DNA of 64,000 nucleotides from CAG-390 sp964384555 (GTDB taxonomy: Bacteria; Bacillota; Clostridia; Oscillospirales; CAG-272). A program made the translations under genes and the position numbers. The stretch lies in contig CAYLLA010000001.1 in assembly GCA_964384555.1 (NCBI GenBank), forward strand, positions 124,001 through 188,000. The letters run 5' to 3'. Positions 23,744 through 32,580 of this stretch are shown piece after piece (the first letter of the stretch is position 1; the number at the start of each line of letters is the position of its first letter). Below the pieces are notes generated by a model that saw only the letters and a program-made list of their open reading frames with translations, was not told the DNA's origin and did not search any database.

Positions 23744-26263
23744 ATGAGTGAAATAAGAATTGCCCTGGCGGGTAACCCCAACAGCGGCAAAACTACATTA
23801 TTTAACGCACTCACCGGTTCAAACCAGTTCGTAGGAAACTGGCCGGGAGTTACGGTCGAGAAAAAAGAGGGCAAGCTGAAGCGCCATGACGGCGTAATAG
23901 TTACCGACCTGCCCGGCATTTATTCGCTTTCCCCATACACGCTTGAGGAGGTAGTTGCAAGAAACTATCTTATCGGCGAGCGCCCTGATGCCATACTCAA
24001 TATCATTGACGGCACCAACCTTGAGCGCAACCTTTACCTTACCACACAGCTCACCGAGCTTGGTATTCCGGTCGTCATCGCCATCAACATGATGGACGTT
24101 GTAAAGAAAAACGGTGATAAGATCAACACCGCCGAGCTTTCACGTCAGCTGGGCTGCAAGATCGTTGAGATCTCCGCTCTTAAGGAGACAGGCGTCATGG
24201 AGGCGGCAGAGGCCGCTATCGATGCCGCCCAAAACGGCAAAACAGTGCCCAAGCACACATTCTCCGGCAGTGTAGAGCATGCCATCGCTCACATTGAGGA
24301 AGCAGCAGTTCATGGCCTGCCCGAGGAACAGCAGAGATGGTACGCCATTAAGATCTTTGAGCGTGACGAGCGCGTGCTCCAAAAGCTCAATATCGACAGC
24401 GCGACCATGGCTCATATCGAGGCGGATATCAAGGCCGCGGAGCAGGAGCTTGACGATGATGCCGAATCCATCATCACGGGCGAGCGTTACCTCTACATAG
24501 CCGATATCATCAAGGCTTGCTACAAAAAGAAGAACGCAGGCAAGCTCTCCACCTCCGATAAGATCGATAAGGTCGTTACCAACCGCTGGCTCGGTCTGCC
24601 GATCTTTGCCGCGGTAATGTTCTTGGTCTACTATATCGCAATGGTCGCCGTTGGTGCTCCCGCTACCGACTGGGCAAATGACGGTTTGTTTGGCGATGGT
24701 TGGCACCTGCTTTGGATAGGTTCATCTGCATACAACGATGCAGACGGCACTTATTCCGATGCCATCAATGCAATCAACGGCTTTGTTGAGATCGATCCCG
24801 AAGCCGAGAATTTCGATCCCGCGGCCGCTCTTGAAGCGATCAAGAATTTCGCCCCCTCGAGCGACAGCGCCGTTGGAACTGTTACACTTGAGGATGACGA
24901 GACCCTCTCGCTTGACGATTTCAGAGTTTTCTATTCCTCCATCCCCGATTCGGAAGCCGACAGCGAGGATGTGATAGGCATGACTTTCCTTGAAGCCGTC
25001 GAGTACTTTACAAACGAAAACAGCGAGTTTGCCGCTCCCGATCCCGCCGATTTCGGTGTTTGGGTACCCGGCATCCCCGCCCTTATTGCAGATCTTTTGC
25101 GCGTGGATAGCGATGATCCCGTTTGCCCCGAGTGGCTCAGCGGCCTGATACTTGACGGTATCGTTGCCGGTGTTGGCGCAGTCCTTGGTTTCGTTCCTCA
25201 GATGCTCGTTCTCTTTATCATGCTGGCATTCCTTGAGGCCTGCGGATACATGGCGCGTATCGCCTTTGTACTTGACCGTATCTTCCGCAAGTTCGGTCTT
25301 TCTGGTAAGTCATTTATACCTATGCTCGTCGGCGTTGGATGCGGCGTTCCCGGCATCATGGCATCGCGTACCATTGAAAATGAGCGCGACCGCCGCATGA
25401 CGATAATGACCACCACATTCATCCCCTGCGGCGCTAAGGTCCCCTTTATCTCAATGATCGCAGGCGCACTCTTCGGAGGCTCTGCGTGGGTCGCCACCTC
25501 CGCATACTTTATCGGTATGGCCGCCATCATCGTCTCCGGCGTGATGCTTAAAAAGACCAAAATGTTTGCAGGCGAGCCCGCACCCTTCGTTATGGAACTG
25601 CCCGCATACCACTGGCCTACCGTAAAGAACGTTCTCCGCTCTATGTGGGAGCGCGGCTGGTCCTTTATCAAAAAGGCGGGAACCATCATCCTGCTCTCCA
25701 CCATCGTTATCTGGTTCACCACATTCTTCGGTGTAGTTGACGGCAGTCTGCGCATGCTGGCCGAGGATGAGATAGACAGCTCCTTCCTTGCAGCCATCGG
25801 CGGCGTGATAGCTTGGATCTTCAAGCCTCTCGGTTGGGGCAACTGGCAGGCGGCTGTGGCATCCATCACAGGCCTTGTCGCCAAGGAGAACATCGTCGGT
25901 ACTCTCGGTATCCTTTACGGTGGCGGTGACGGAACGGTATATCAGAATGTTGCAGCGGCGTTCAGCGGCGTAACAGGCTATTCCTTCCTTGTTTTCAACC
26001 TTCTCTGCGCACCCTGCTTTGCGGCAATCGGCGCTATCAAGCGTGAGATGAACAATGCAAAGTGGACTTGGTTTGCCGTTGGCTATCAGTGCGGCTTTGC
26101 ATATGTCATCGCCCTCATGGTCAACCAGTTCGGCGGCCTCTTTACCGGCAACGTAAACGTTGTGGGACTCATCTTTGCGGTCGCCCTGCTTGCAGGCATG
26201 GTCTGGATGCTCGTTCGTCCCTACAAAGAAGCCACAAAGCTGACCGCCAAGGTCAAGGTCTGA
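23744..26263 (+). CDS. feoB: Ferrous iron transport protein B
   Basis: An inner-membrane Fe(II) transporter with a fused cytoplasmic G domain. The ATG at 23744 follows GAGG at good spacing; an ATG 21 bases upstream has none. In the 839 residues G1 is GNPNSGKTT, G3 is DLPGIYSL and G4 is NMMD. The helical GDI domain ends near residue 275. The Gate motifs MLVGVGCGVPGIMASRTIEN and the C-terminal Gate repeat with CAPCFAAIGAIKREM are present. Between the first membrane helix and the rest is an unusually long acidic insert (about residues 310-460, nt 24670-25120), probably outside the cell. E. coli FeoB has 773 residues and lacks such an insert. Confidence 0.95.
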   Translation: MSEIRIALAGNPNSGKTTLFNALTGSNQFVGNWPGVTVEKKEGKLKRHDGVIVTDLPGIYSLSPYTLEEVVARNYLIGERPDAILNIIDGTNLERNLYLTTQLTELGIPVVIAINMMDVVKKNGDKINTAELSRQLGCKIVEISALKETGVMEAAEAAIDAAQNGKTVPKHTFSGSVEHAIAHIEEAAVHGLPEEQQRWYAIKIFERDERVLQKLNIDSATMAHIEADIKAAEQELDDDAESIITGERYLYIADIIKACYKKKNAGKLSTSDKIDKVVTNRWLGLPIFAAVMFLVYYIAMVAVGAPATDWANDGLFGDGWHLLWIGSSAYNDADGTYSDAINAINGFVEIDPEAENFDPAAALEAIKNFAPSSDSAVGTVTLEDDETLSLDDFRVFYSSIPDSEADSEDVIGMTFLEAVEYFTNENSEFAAPDPADFGVWVPGIPALIADLLRVDSDDPVCPEWLSGLILDGIVAGVGAVLGFVPQMLVLFIMLAFLEACGYMARIAFVLDRIFRKFGLSGKSFIPMLVGVGCGVPGIMASRTIENERDRRMTIMTTTFIPCGAKVPFISMIAGALFGGSAWVATSAYFIGMAAIIVSGVMLKKTKMFAGEPAPFVMELPAYHWPTVKNVLRSMWERGWSFIKKAGTIILLSTIVIWFTTFFGVVDGSLRMLAEDEIDSSFLAAIGGVIAWIFKPLGWGNWQAAVASITGLVAKENIVGTLGILYGGGDGTVYQNVAAAFSGVTGYSFLVFNLLCAPCFAAIGAIKREMNNAKWTWFAVGYQCGFAYVIALMVNQFGGLFTGNVNVVGLIFAVALLAGMVWMLVRPYKEATKLTAKVKV

Positions 26264-26298
26264 TCCCAACATCAATAAAAAATAAAGGAGTCGATTGC

Positions 26299-26475
26299 AT
26301 GTTAGCATGGATAGCCCAAAACATAGTAACGATAATAATATGCGCCGTGCTTATAGCGATAGTAGCGGCAATAATCGCCAAGCTGATATCGGATAAGAAA
26401 AAAGGCAGGTCATCCTGCGGCTGCAAATGCGGCTCCTGCCCCATGGCAGGCTCCTGCCACGGCGGAAAGAACTAA
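26299..26475 (+). CDS. FeoB-associated Cys-rich membrane protein
   Basis: A 58-residue protein with one N-terminal membrane helix (residues 6-30), a basic stretch (DKKKGRSS) and a Cys-rich tail CGCKCGSCPMAGSCHGG with five cysteines and a His. This layout is that of the small FeoB-associated Cys-rich family, thought to help iron entry or serve as a FeoC-like partner. AAAGGAG lies eight bases before the ATG. It begins 35 bases after feoB. Confidence 0.9.
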   Translation: MLAWIAQNIVTIIICAVLIAIVAAIIAKLISDKKKGRSSCGCKCGSCPMAGSCHGGKN

Positions 26476-26499
26476 ATAGCTGCCCGCATAAGCGAGCGC

Positions 26500-26534
26500 A
26501 TGTGGCTGTCGTGCCCGGGGCTCGACAGCCACAT
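26500..26534 (+). terminator. Hairpin after the Cys-rich gene
   Basis: ATGTGGCTGTCG (26500-26511) pairs with CGACAGCCACAT (26523-26534). Only TT follows, so it may be a partial terminator or a stabilising hairpin that lowers expression of the last three genes. Confidence 0.6.
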
Positions 26535-26560
26535 TTCGTATACTCAGACCAAAATTAAAA

Positions 26561-26692
26561 ATGTATGAAGTGATACTGACCTGCGCGGCGGCGCTGATCG
26601 CAACATGGCTGTTGCTGTGCTTGCGCGGCATGATAAAACGATCCGCCGCGGGATATAAAGAAAAAGAAAAAAATGATCCAAACGATACTTAA
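26561..26692 (+). CDS. 43-residue single-pass membrane protein
   Basis: A short frame starting MYEVILTCAAALIATWLLLC forms one membrane helix followed by a charged tail (KRSAAGYKEKEKNDPNDT). The stop lies inside the start of the HMA-domain gene, so the genes overlap by 20 bases. It lies inside the feo operon and its size and layout echo the Cys-rich protein before it, though only two cysteines are present, both in the helix region. It could be a structural partner in the transport complex. No strong ribosome binding site is seen. Confidence 0.5.
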   Translation: MYEVILTCAAALIATWLLLCLRGMIKRSAAGYKEKEKNDPNDT

Positions 26693-26942
26693 AATAGACG
26701 GAATGATGTGTTCTATGTGTGAGTCGCATGTAAACGACTGCATAAGATCCGGCTTCTCGGTCGATAGCGTAAAGTCATCGCATTCAAGCGGCGAGACGGT
26801 GATAATATCCCGCGACCCGCTTGATGTGAACGCGGTGACGTCAAAGCTCGGAGAGATGGGCTATAGAGTAATATCGTACAGCACCGAAAGCTATGAAAAG
26901 CAGTCGGTTTTTGCAAAACTGTTTCGTAAAAATAAAAGATAA
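26673..26942 (+). CDS. Heavy-metal-associated (HMA) domain protein
   Basis: An 89-residue ferredoxin-like metal-binding domain with the motif GMMCSMCESHV near residues 10-20 (GMxCxxC). The rest, including LGEMGYRVISYSTES, fits the beta-alpha-beta-beta-alpha-beta fold. HMA domains usually carry Cu(I) or other soft metals; a role in an iron operon is unusual. The GAAAAAGAAAAAAA run before the ATG is a poor ribosome binding site, so it probably depends on coupling to the 43-residue frame. Confidence 0.85.
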   Translation: MIQTILKIDGMMCSMCESHVNDCIRSGFSVDSVKSSHSSGETVIISRDPLDVNAVTSKLGEMGYRVISYSTESYEKQSVFAKLFRKNKR

Positions 26943-26962
26943 AAAACGATACCGTATAAATA

Positions 26963-27262
26963 ATGATCAGAAGGAGAGATGATGTGAGCGTAGTAATAGT
27001 TGGAGGTAACGAGCGCATGGCCCGCCGTTACGAGGACCTGTGTCGGGAATATTCCTGCAGTGCAAAGGTGTATATGAAGACGGACCGAGGGATCCAAAAT
27101 TTCGGCTCCCCCGACCTGCTTGTGCTGTTTACAAGCACAATGTCGCATAAAATGCTGAATATAGCCTCCGAACAGGCTAAAAAACGTAATATCAGGATCG
27201 CCCGGAGCAATACAAGCTCCATGTCGGCACTTAAAAGTATCCTCGAAGAACATGCAACATAA
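26963..27262 (+). CDS. DUF2325 family protein
   Basis: A 99-residue protein with the DUF2325 pattern: SVVIVGGNERMARRYEDLC at the front, then LLVLFTSTMSHKMLNIASEQAK and a final IARSNTSSMSALKSIL. These small Rossmann-like proteins are of unknown function. It closes the feo operon before a strong terminator, 20 bases after the HMA gene. Its location with iron genes makes a metal- or redox-related role likely, as an inference only. Confidence 0.8.
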   Translation: MIRRRDDVSVVIVGGNERMARRYEDLCREYSCSAKVYMKTDRGIQNFGSPDLLVLFTSTMSHKMLNIASEQAKKRNIRIARSNTSSMSALKSILEEHAT

Positions 27263-27282
27263 TACAGATATATAGCAATAGC

Positions 27283-27335
27283 AAGAGAGACCGAACAGAA
27301 CGCTCTGTTCGGTCTCTCTTAGCGTATTTTTACTT
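27283..27335. terminator. Bidirectional terminator between feo operon and smsB
   Basis: A perfect 16-bp stem, AAGAGAGACCGAACAG (27283-27298) with CTGTTCGGTCTCTCTT (27305-27320), followed by a T-rich tail. It serves the convergent operons. Confidence 0.9.
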
Positions 27336-27358
27336 TTAGTTAATTGCGTGTTAGCGGC

Positions 27359-28276
27359 TTACGCCAAAAATCCTGCAACTATCTGCTCCTCGGCCTCTTT
27401 TTCGGAAAGCCCGAGGGTCATCAGCTTGATCAGCTGTTCGCCGGCTATCTTACCTATCGCCGCCTCATGTATCAGAGATGCATCGATGTTGTTTGCGGCA
27501 AGGCAGGGACGTGCCAGCACGTGTCCCTCATCCATTATTATGGCATCGCACTCGGTGTGACCCGTGCAGGCCGCATTGCCGTTAATGAGACTGTCAAACT
27601 CTTGGCGGCTTTGATCCTTGGCCACACTGCGGGACATCACATCAGCCGAGCAACCCTCGCCGTTCATATCGACCGAAAAGTCGGTCTTTGCCACCTGCGT
27701 GCCTGTTGTCATTATTTTTTCGCGTATCACGAGCCGCGCATCTGCGGCCAGCTCCGCCGAGGTCTTGCGCAGGGTGTCGTCAATGCCGGAGATCTGAGTC
27801 GTCTCCATCTCCATCGATCCGCCCTCTGCGATGTGCAAAACGGTCGTGGGATTCATCAGGCGCTTGCCGCTGCCCTCGCCCTCGCCGTAATGCTTTTCAA
27901 CATATTTTACATGTGCTCCGCGCCCGATGTAAAACGTGTGTATACCATCGTGAGCCGAGTCTCCGCAGCCACCGTTGTGAATGCCGCAACCGGCGATTAT
28001 CACAACGTCCGCGCCCTCTCCGATGTAAAAATCATTGTATACCATGTCGTGCAGTCCGCTTTGGCTCATAATGACGGGAATATGCACGCTCTCGTTTACC
28101 GTGCCGGGCTTTATGATGATATCTATACCCGGCTTGTCCGTTTTAGTTTTTATATCGATGTTGGCAGTAGTCTGGCGGCCGCCGAGTGCGCCGTCCTCGC
28201 GAATATTATAAGCGCCAACGGGCAGGGAATCAAGCTCCGCCACCTCGCGCAAAAGTCTTTTTTTGATCGCATCCAT
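27359..28276 (-). CDS. smsB: Minimal SufB/SufD-like Fe-S scaffold
   Basis: A 305-residue SufB/D-family beta-helix protein, much shorter than classical SufB (about 480). It keeps the central repeat region (FYIGEGADVVIIAGCGIHNG, FYIGRGAHVKYVEKHYGEGE) and a C-terminal segment CDAIIMDEGHVLARPCL. Cysteines at GCGIHNGGC and near the C-terminus could hold a cluster. With the single SufC-like ATPase upstream it forms a two-gene minimal Fe-S assembly system of the type found in archaea and many Clostridia. The start ATG at 28276, with GAGGGGG upstream, overlaps the smsC stop. No cysteine desulphurase gene is adjacent. Confidence 0.88.
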   Translation of the reverse strand: MDAIKKRLLREVAELDSLPVGAYNIREDGALGGRQTTANIDIKTKTDKPGIDIIIKPGTVNESVHIPVIMSQSGLHDMVYNDFYIGEGADVVIIAGCGIHNGGCGDSAHDGIHTFYIGRGAHVKYVEKHYGEGEGSGKRLMNPTTVLHIAEGGSMEMETTQISGIDDTLRKTSAELAADARLVIREKIMTTGTQVAKTDFSVDMNGEGCSADVMSRSVAKDQSRQEFDSLINGNAACTGHTECDAIIMDEGHVLARPCLAANNIDASLIHEAAIGKIAGEQLIKLMTLGLSEKEAEEQIVAGFLA

Positions 28277-28277
28277 G

Positions 28278-29033
28278 TCAGCGCACCCCCTCAACTCTGT
28301 TGCTGAGCACCGGGCAGGGACCGCCCGCGGCAGTAGAATTTAAAATACCCGGCAGGATCTCGTCACGTGTGCCGATGGCATCCAGCTTGCCTGCGCGAAG
28401 CACAACGATGGTATCGGCAATGTTAAGTATCCTCTCCTGGTGGCTTATTATCAAAATGTTTCCGCGTGTTGATTCATACATTTTTTCAAATACGCGGATC
28501 AGGTTTTGAAAGCTCCAAAGATCGATGCCCGCCTCCGGCTCGTCAAATATCGAAAGCTTTGTGCCGCGGGCGAGTATGGTTGCGATCTCTATGCGCTTAA
28601 GTTCGCCGCCGGAAAGGCTGGCGTTAAGCTCGCGGTCGATATAATCGCGTGCGCAAAGGCCGACCTCCGAAAGATAGCGGCAGGATTCTTCAATATTGTT
28701 CTTGCGTCCGGATGCGAGATCCAGTATATCGCGAACACGAAGCCCTTTAAATCTTACCGGCTGCTGGAAGGCGTAGCTGATGCCGGCGCGTGCGCGCTCG
28801 GTGATTGAAAGCCCTGTTATATCCTCGCCGTCAAGCAGTATCTGACCTGAGGTGGGGGTGTATATTCCCGCTATGATCTTGGCAAGTGTGGATTTTCCGC
28901 CGCCGTTCGGGCCGGTTATGGCAACAAAGCGAGAGTCTATGGTAAGGCTTATATCGTGCAGTATCTCCCGCGTTTTGCCGCCCTCGGCGCTGTCATCGGC
29001 GGCCTCAAAGGAAATGTGTTTCAGTTCAAGCAT
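28278..29033 (-). CDS. smsC: SufC-like Fe-S assembly ATPase
   Basis: A 251-residue ABC ATPase without membrane domains. Walker A is GPNGGGKST, the signature is LSGGELKRIEIA, and Walker B with catalytic Glu is LSIFDEPEAGIDLW. The LSGGEKKR-like signature and close link to a SufB/D protein identify it as SufC-type rather than a transporter. It energises cluster assembly on the partner scaffold. The frame is open further upstream, but ATG at 29033 begins directly with LELKHISF, the usual first strand. Its stop overlaps the smsB start. Confidence 0.9.
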   Translation of the reverse strand: MLELKHISFEAADDSAEGGKTREILHDISLTIDSRFVAITGPNGGGKSTLAKIIAGIYTPTSGQILLDGEDITGLSITERARAGISYAFQQPVRFKGLRVRDILDLASGRKNNIEESCRYLSEVGLCARDYIDRELNASLSGGELKRIEIATILARGTKLSIFDEPEAGIDLWSFQNLIRVFEKMYESTRGNILIISHQERILNIADTIVVLRAGKLDAIGTRDEILPGILNSTAAGGPCPVLSNRVEGVR

Positions 29034-29139
29034 ATTATCGTTTTTGTCCTTTCGGATGATGGATGTAGATATATTTTTAATAAGTACAGATGTTTTTTCG
29101 CTTATACATACCGCCGCATAGCGGCGCATACAGCCGCCG

Positions 29140-30543
29140 TTACTCGGCGGTCCAGGTGATGGTCTTCAGCAGGGGAATGAAATTATCCCTTTCCGTTTTG
29201 GTCTCGCGCACCTCAACACCGCTCAGCGGGTCAAAGAAGTACTGGTAGCAGAAGTATGCCACGCCGCGGCACCGCTCCAGCGTTTGCGTGTGATCAAGAC
29301 AGCGCAGGAGGATATCATCATGCTCGCGCCACTCGTTTTTGCCGCTGCCCGCATACTTGTCCTCGCCGGATTTGGCCTTGCCGAGCGTCATACCGATGAT
29401 AAGCTCTACCGAGTCAAGCTTTATGATATTTTCAAAGGTCTTGGATACCTTTTTAAAATCGTAGGTCTGATGCTCAAGTCCAAAATAGACCTGTGGGCAG
29501 ATGTAATCAAGATAACCCGCCTCCGAGCACCATCTGTAAACGTCGGCGTACTGCTTCTCATACACCGTGTTTATGTTGCCTGCAGGGCTGATACCAAACA
29601 AAATATCGCTCCCCGCTGCCTTTGTTGCGCTGTACAGACCCGCTACAAGCTCGGATAGCACATCGCGCCTGAAATCGGCAAGGGATGACTTTCCGCCGCC
29701 TTTTTTGTATTCTGCATACGCCGCCGAGTCAAAAGATGCCTCGGTCGTGGGGTAGAAGTAGTCGTCCATGTGGAGACCGTCAACAGGATATCTCGCCAGT
29801 ATCTCCCGCGCACCGTCGATTATCAGCTCGCGCACCTCGGGATAGGCGGGATTGAGATATACCGTTTTGTTTACGGTAACAAGAAATTTTCCGTTCAGGC
29901 TCTTGTCGTCATACCATGCGCGGATCTTGTATCTGCCGTCCACCTTTGTTATCTCGGAGGTCGTCATGGCACGCATGGGGTTTATCCACGCTTGCACGGA
30001 AAGCCCAAGCTCATGCGCCTCGTTTATGATAAACTCAAAGGGATCGTAGGTCGCCTCCTTGCCGTAAGCCCCAACAACGTATTTGGACATGGGATAAACG
30101 TCGGAGGGGTACATGCTGTCGGCATTTGGGCGCACCTGTACTATTATTGTGTTGATGCCTTGATCTTTAACGTTTGCAAGTATCTTTTTTATGTATTTTT
30201 CAAACTGCGTTTGGTTTCTCTGCCCGCCGTTTGCGGTGTAGACCGAGTTTAGGTCATACTGCGAGAGCCACATGCATTTTTTGTTTTTGAAATTAATTAC
30301 ATTGCTCGTACCTGTCTGTGTTGACATGTTATTCGTCTCCTCCGCTTTATCTGTATCGTTTGCGGTCGTATCCTGCTCGCCGGTGCTCGACTCCGGTCCC
30401 GCGGAGCTTACCTCTCCGCTCGGTGTGCTCTCCGGGTCACTGTTCGGGTCGCCTTGTGAGCTTTGACAGCCGATGAGGGGGAACAGCATAAAAAAAGCCA
30501 TTGCGGCGCACAAAAGTCTTTGTGCCGTGCGTGTTGTCTTCAT
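29140..30543 (-). CDS. Lipoprotein with a GHL10 (DUF187-type) glycoside-hydrolase-like domain
   Basis: This 467-residue exported lipoprotein has a signal peptide ending LFPLIGCQS, so Cys is lipid-modified. An acidic Ser/Thr linker (to about residue 80) precedes a TIM-barrel domain. The barrel carries family marks such as MWLSQYDL, NTIIVQVRPNADSMYPSDVYP, VQAWINPMR, VDGLHMDDYFYP and YLDYICPQVYFG, typical of the GHL10/YngK group. Likely it acts on cell-wall or extracellular glycans, though the reaction is unknown for this group. It is expressed from its own promoter and has the paired exporter genes diverging behind it. Confidence 0.88.
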   Translation of the reverse strand: MKTTRTAQRLLCAAMAFFMLFPLIGCQSSQGDPNSDPESTPSGEVSSAGPESSTGEQDTTANDTDKAEETNNMSTQTGTSNVINFKNKKCMWLSQYDLNSVYTANGGQRNQTQFEKYIKKILANVKDQGINTIIVQVRPNADSMYPSDVYPMSKYVVGAYGKEATYDPFEFIINEAHELGLSVQAWINPMRAMTTSEITKVDGRYKIRAWYDDKSLNGKFLVTVNKTVYLNPAYPEVRELIIDGAREILARYPVDGLHMDDYFYPTTEASFDSAAYAEYKKGGGKSSLADFRRDVLSELVAGLYSATKAAGSDILFGISPAGNINTVYEKQYADVYRWCSEAGYLDYICPQVYFGLEHQTYDFKKVSKTFENIIKLDSVELIIGMTLGKAKSGEDKYAGSGKNEWREHDDILLRCLDHTQTLERCRGVAYFCYQYFFDPLSGVEVRETKTERDNFIPLLKTITWTAE

Positions 30544-30650
30544 TCTTTCAAGTCCTCTGCCTTTGTTTGATATTTTGTTTTATCCGGTGGTTGGCGCGTG
30601 TTTCGGGGAGCATCCACTCTCCCTGACGTCTGCATTATTTTCCACTATAT

Positions 30651-30679
30651 ATTTTACCGCTAAAGTGCTCATTTGTCAA
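30651..30679 (-). promoter_or_regulatory. Sigma-A promoter of the GHL10 gene
   Basis: On the minus strand: TTGACA (30674-30679), a 17-base spacer, TAAAAT (30651-30656). Confidence 0.8.
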
Positions 30680-30718
30680 GATAAATGTCGTATATCTTTA
30701 CTGCTACGGTAAAAAGAC

Positions 30719-30747
30719 TTGATTATTTTATCGATATATGGTATAAT
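30719..30747 (+). promoter_or_regulatory. Sigma-A promoter of the ABC exporter pair
   Basis: TTGATT (30719-30724), a 17-base spacer and TATAAT (30742-30747), divergent from the GHL10 promoter. Confidence 0.8.
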
Positions 30748-30795
30748 AAGCGGTGCGTTGCAAGCCTTTGCAATGCAGGAAAGGGAATTATCATT

Positions 30796-32580
30796 ATGAA
30801 AAAACTCTGGATCTACATGCGGGGATACAGGCGCGATTGCGTACTCTCTCCGCTGTTTAAGTTACTCGAGGCACTGCTTGAGCTTTTGATACCGCTGATA
30901 GTCAAGGATATCATCGATAATGGTGTCGGCACCGGTGACGGCGGTCACATCTGGCGTTCCTGCGGACTCATGGCTCTGCTTGGAGCGGTCGGGCTTGCCT
31001 TTTCAATAACGGCACAGTATTTTTCCGCCCGAGCCTCTGTTGGATTTGCAGGGGCTATAAGGCGTGAACTCTTTGCCCACGTGCTGTCCTATCCGCGTTC
31101 CGAGGCGGATCTTGCAGGCGGTTCATCCCTCGTTACCCGCCTGACCGCCGATGCGGATAAGCTGCAAAGCGGAGTAAACCTTGGCCTGCGCCTGCTTTTG
31201 CGCTCACCGTTCATCGTTTTCGGCTCGGTCATCATGGCCTTTACCGTCGATGCTCGGCTCGCCCTGATCTTTTGCGGGCTGGTCCCGGTGCTGGCGGTGG
31301 TGATATTTGCGCTCATCCTTTCGGGCATCCCGCTTTATGCCCGCGTGCAGTCAAAGCTTGACTCGCTTACAGGCACCGCCCGTGATAACCTGCGTGGCAC
31401 AAGAGTTATCCGCGCATTTCGTCAGGAGGGCGAGGAGACAGAACGCTTTGACGCTCAAAACGTCGATTACACCCGCGCCTCTCTCTTTGCGGGCAGGATC
31501 TCGGCACTGCTAAACCCGATGACATACGTTATCGTAAATATCGGAATAATCCTCCTCGTCCGCCGCGGTGCGCCCGCTGTCGATACAGGCAGGATCACCC
31601 AAGGCGAGCTGATAGCGCTCTATAACTATATGGCTCAGATCCTTACCGAGCTTGTAAAGCTTGCAAACCTTATCGTCACCCTCTCTCGCGCAGGTGCTTG
31701 CGCGGGACGTATCGCAAAAGCGCTCGACCGTCCTGCAGAGGAACTTGCCCCCGCCCCCGCGCCGGAGTCGGTGCCCGGAGCGCCCGCTGTTGAATTCCGC
31801 GGTGTTTCCTTTGCATATGCAGGCGCCGGCGCCGATTCGCTTGATGATATCACCTTCAGCGTGATGCCGGGCGAAACTGTCGGCATACTCGGCGGTACAG
31901 GCTCGGGCAAAACAACGCTTATTGACCTCATCCCGCGCTTTTACGAGCCGACGGAGGGATCTGTCCTGATCGATGGCGTGCCGTCCGAACAGTACCCCCC
32001 CGCCGTCCTGCGCCAAAAGATTGGCATCGTACCGCAATCGGCCATGATGTTCACCGGCACGGTGCGCAGCAATCTTTTGTGGGGCAAGCCGGATGCAACG
32101 GACGAGGAGATGGAAAAAGCCCTTGATGCTGCCTGCGCCCTTGATTTTGTTAATGCAAAGAGCGGCACCGGGCGTGATGCCTCGGCGTTTGATGCACCGG
32201 TTGAGCAGGGAGGCAAAAACTTCTCCGGCGGTCAACGCCAGCGCCTTACCATTGCCCGTGCGCTTATTCGCGACCCCAAGATACTTATCCTTGACGATAG
32301 CTTTTCGGCTCTCGATTACGCAACCGACCTTAAGCTTCGCACAAATATAGCAGCCTCCGCCTCCCGTCCCGCGACCTTTATCGTAACACAGCGCCCCGCA
32401 TCGGTCATTAATGCCGATAAGATAATCGTGCTTGAGGATGGCCGCGCTGTCGGCATCGGCACACACGAAGAACTGCTGGCGGGCTGTGAGGTCTACCGAG
32501 AGATATATGAATCACAATACGGCGGTGACGATGCCGCGGCAGATGCCGCCGGTGTGTCATCTGGAAAGGAGGCGAGATAA
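30796..32580 (+). CDS. ABC exporter half, degenerate ATP-site subunit
   Basis: A 594-residue membrane-ATPase fusion with six helices (to about residue 320) and a C-terminal nucleotide-binding domain. Walker A is GGTGSGKTT and the signature is the canonical FSGGQRQR. Walker B ends ILILDDSFSALD, so the catalytic Glu is Asp. That is the mark of the subunit that carries the non-hydrolysing site in heterodimeric exporters such as BmrC/TM287. The ATG at 30796 has AGGAAAGGG upstream. The next gene starts directly at the stop codon. The substrate is unknown; drugs, lipids or peptides are usual. Confidence 0.88.
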   Translation: MKKLWIYMRGYRRDCVLSPLFKLLEALLELLIPLIVKDIIDNGVGTGDGGHIWRSCGLMALLGAVGLAFSITAQYFSARASVGFAGAIRRELFAHVLSYPRSEADLAGGSSLVTRLTADADKLQSGVNLGLRLLLRSPFIVFGSVIMAFTVDARLALIFCGLVPVLAVVIFALILSGIPLYARVQSKLDSLTGTARDNLRGTRVIRAFRQEGEETERFDAQNVDYTRASLFAGRISALLNPMTYVIVNIGIILLVRRGAPAVDTGRITQGELIALYNYMAQILTELVKLANLIVTLSRAGACAGRIAKALDRPAEELAPAPAPESVPGAPAVEFRGVSFAYAGAGADSLDDITFSVMPGETVGILGGTGSGKTTLIDLIPRFYEPTEGSVLIDGVPSEQYPPAVLRQKIGIVPQSAMMFTGTVRSNLLWGKPDATDEEMEKALDAACALDFVNAKSGTGRDASAFDAPVEQGGKNFSGGQRQRLTIARALIRDPKILILDDSFSALDYATDLKLRTNIAASASRPATFIVTQRPASVINADKIIVLEDGRAVGIGTHEELLAGCEVYREIYESQYGGDDAAADAAGVSSGKEAR

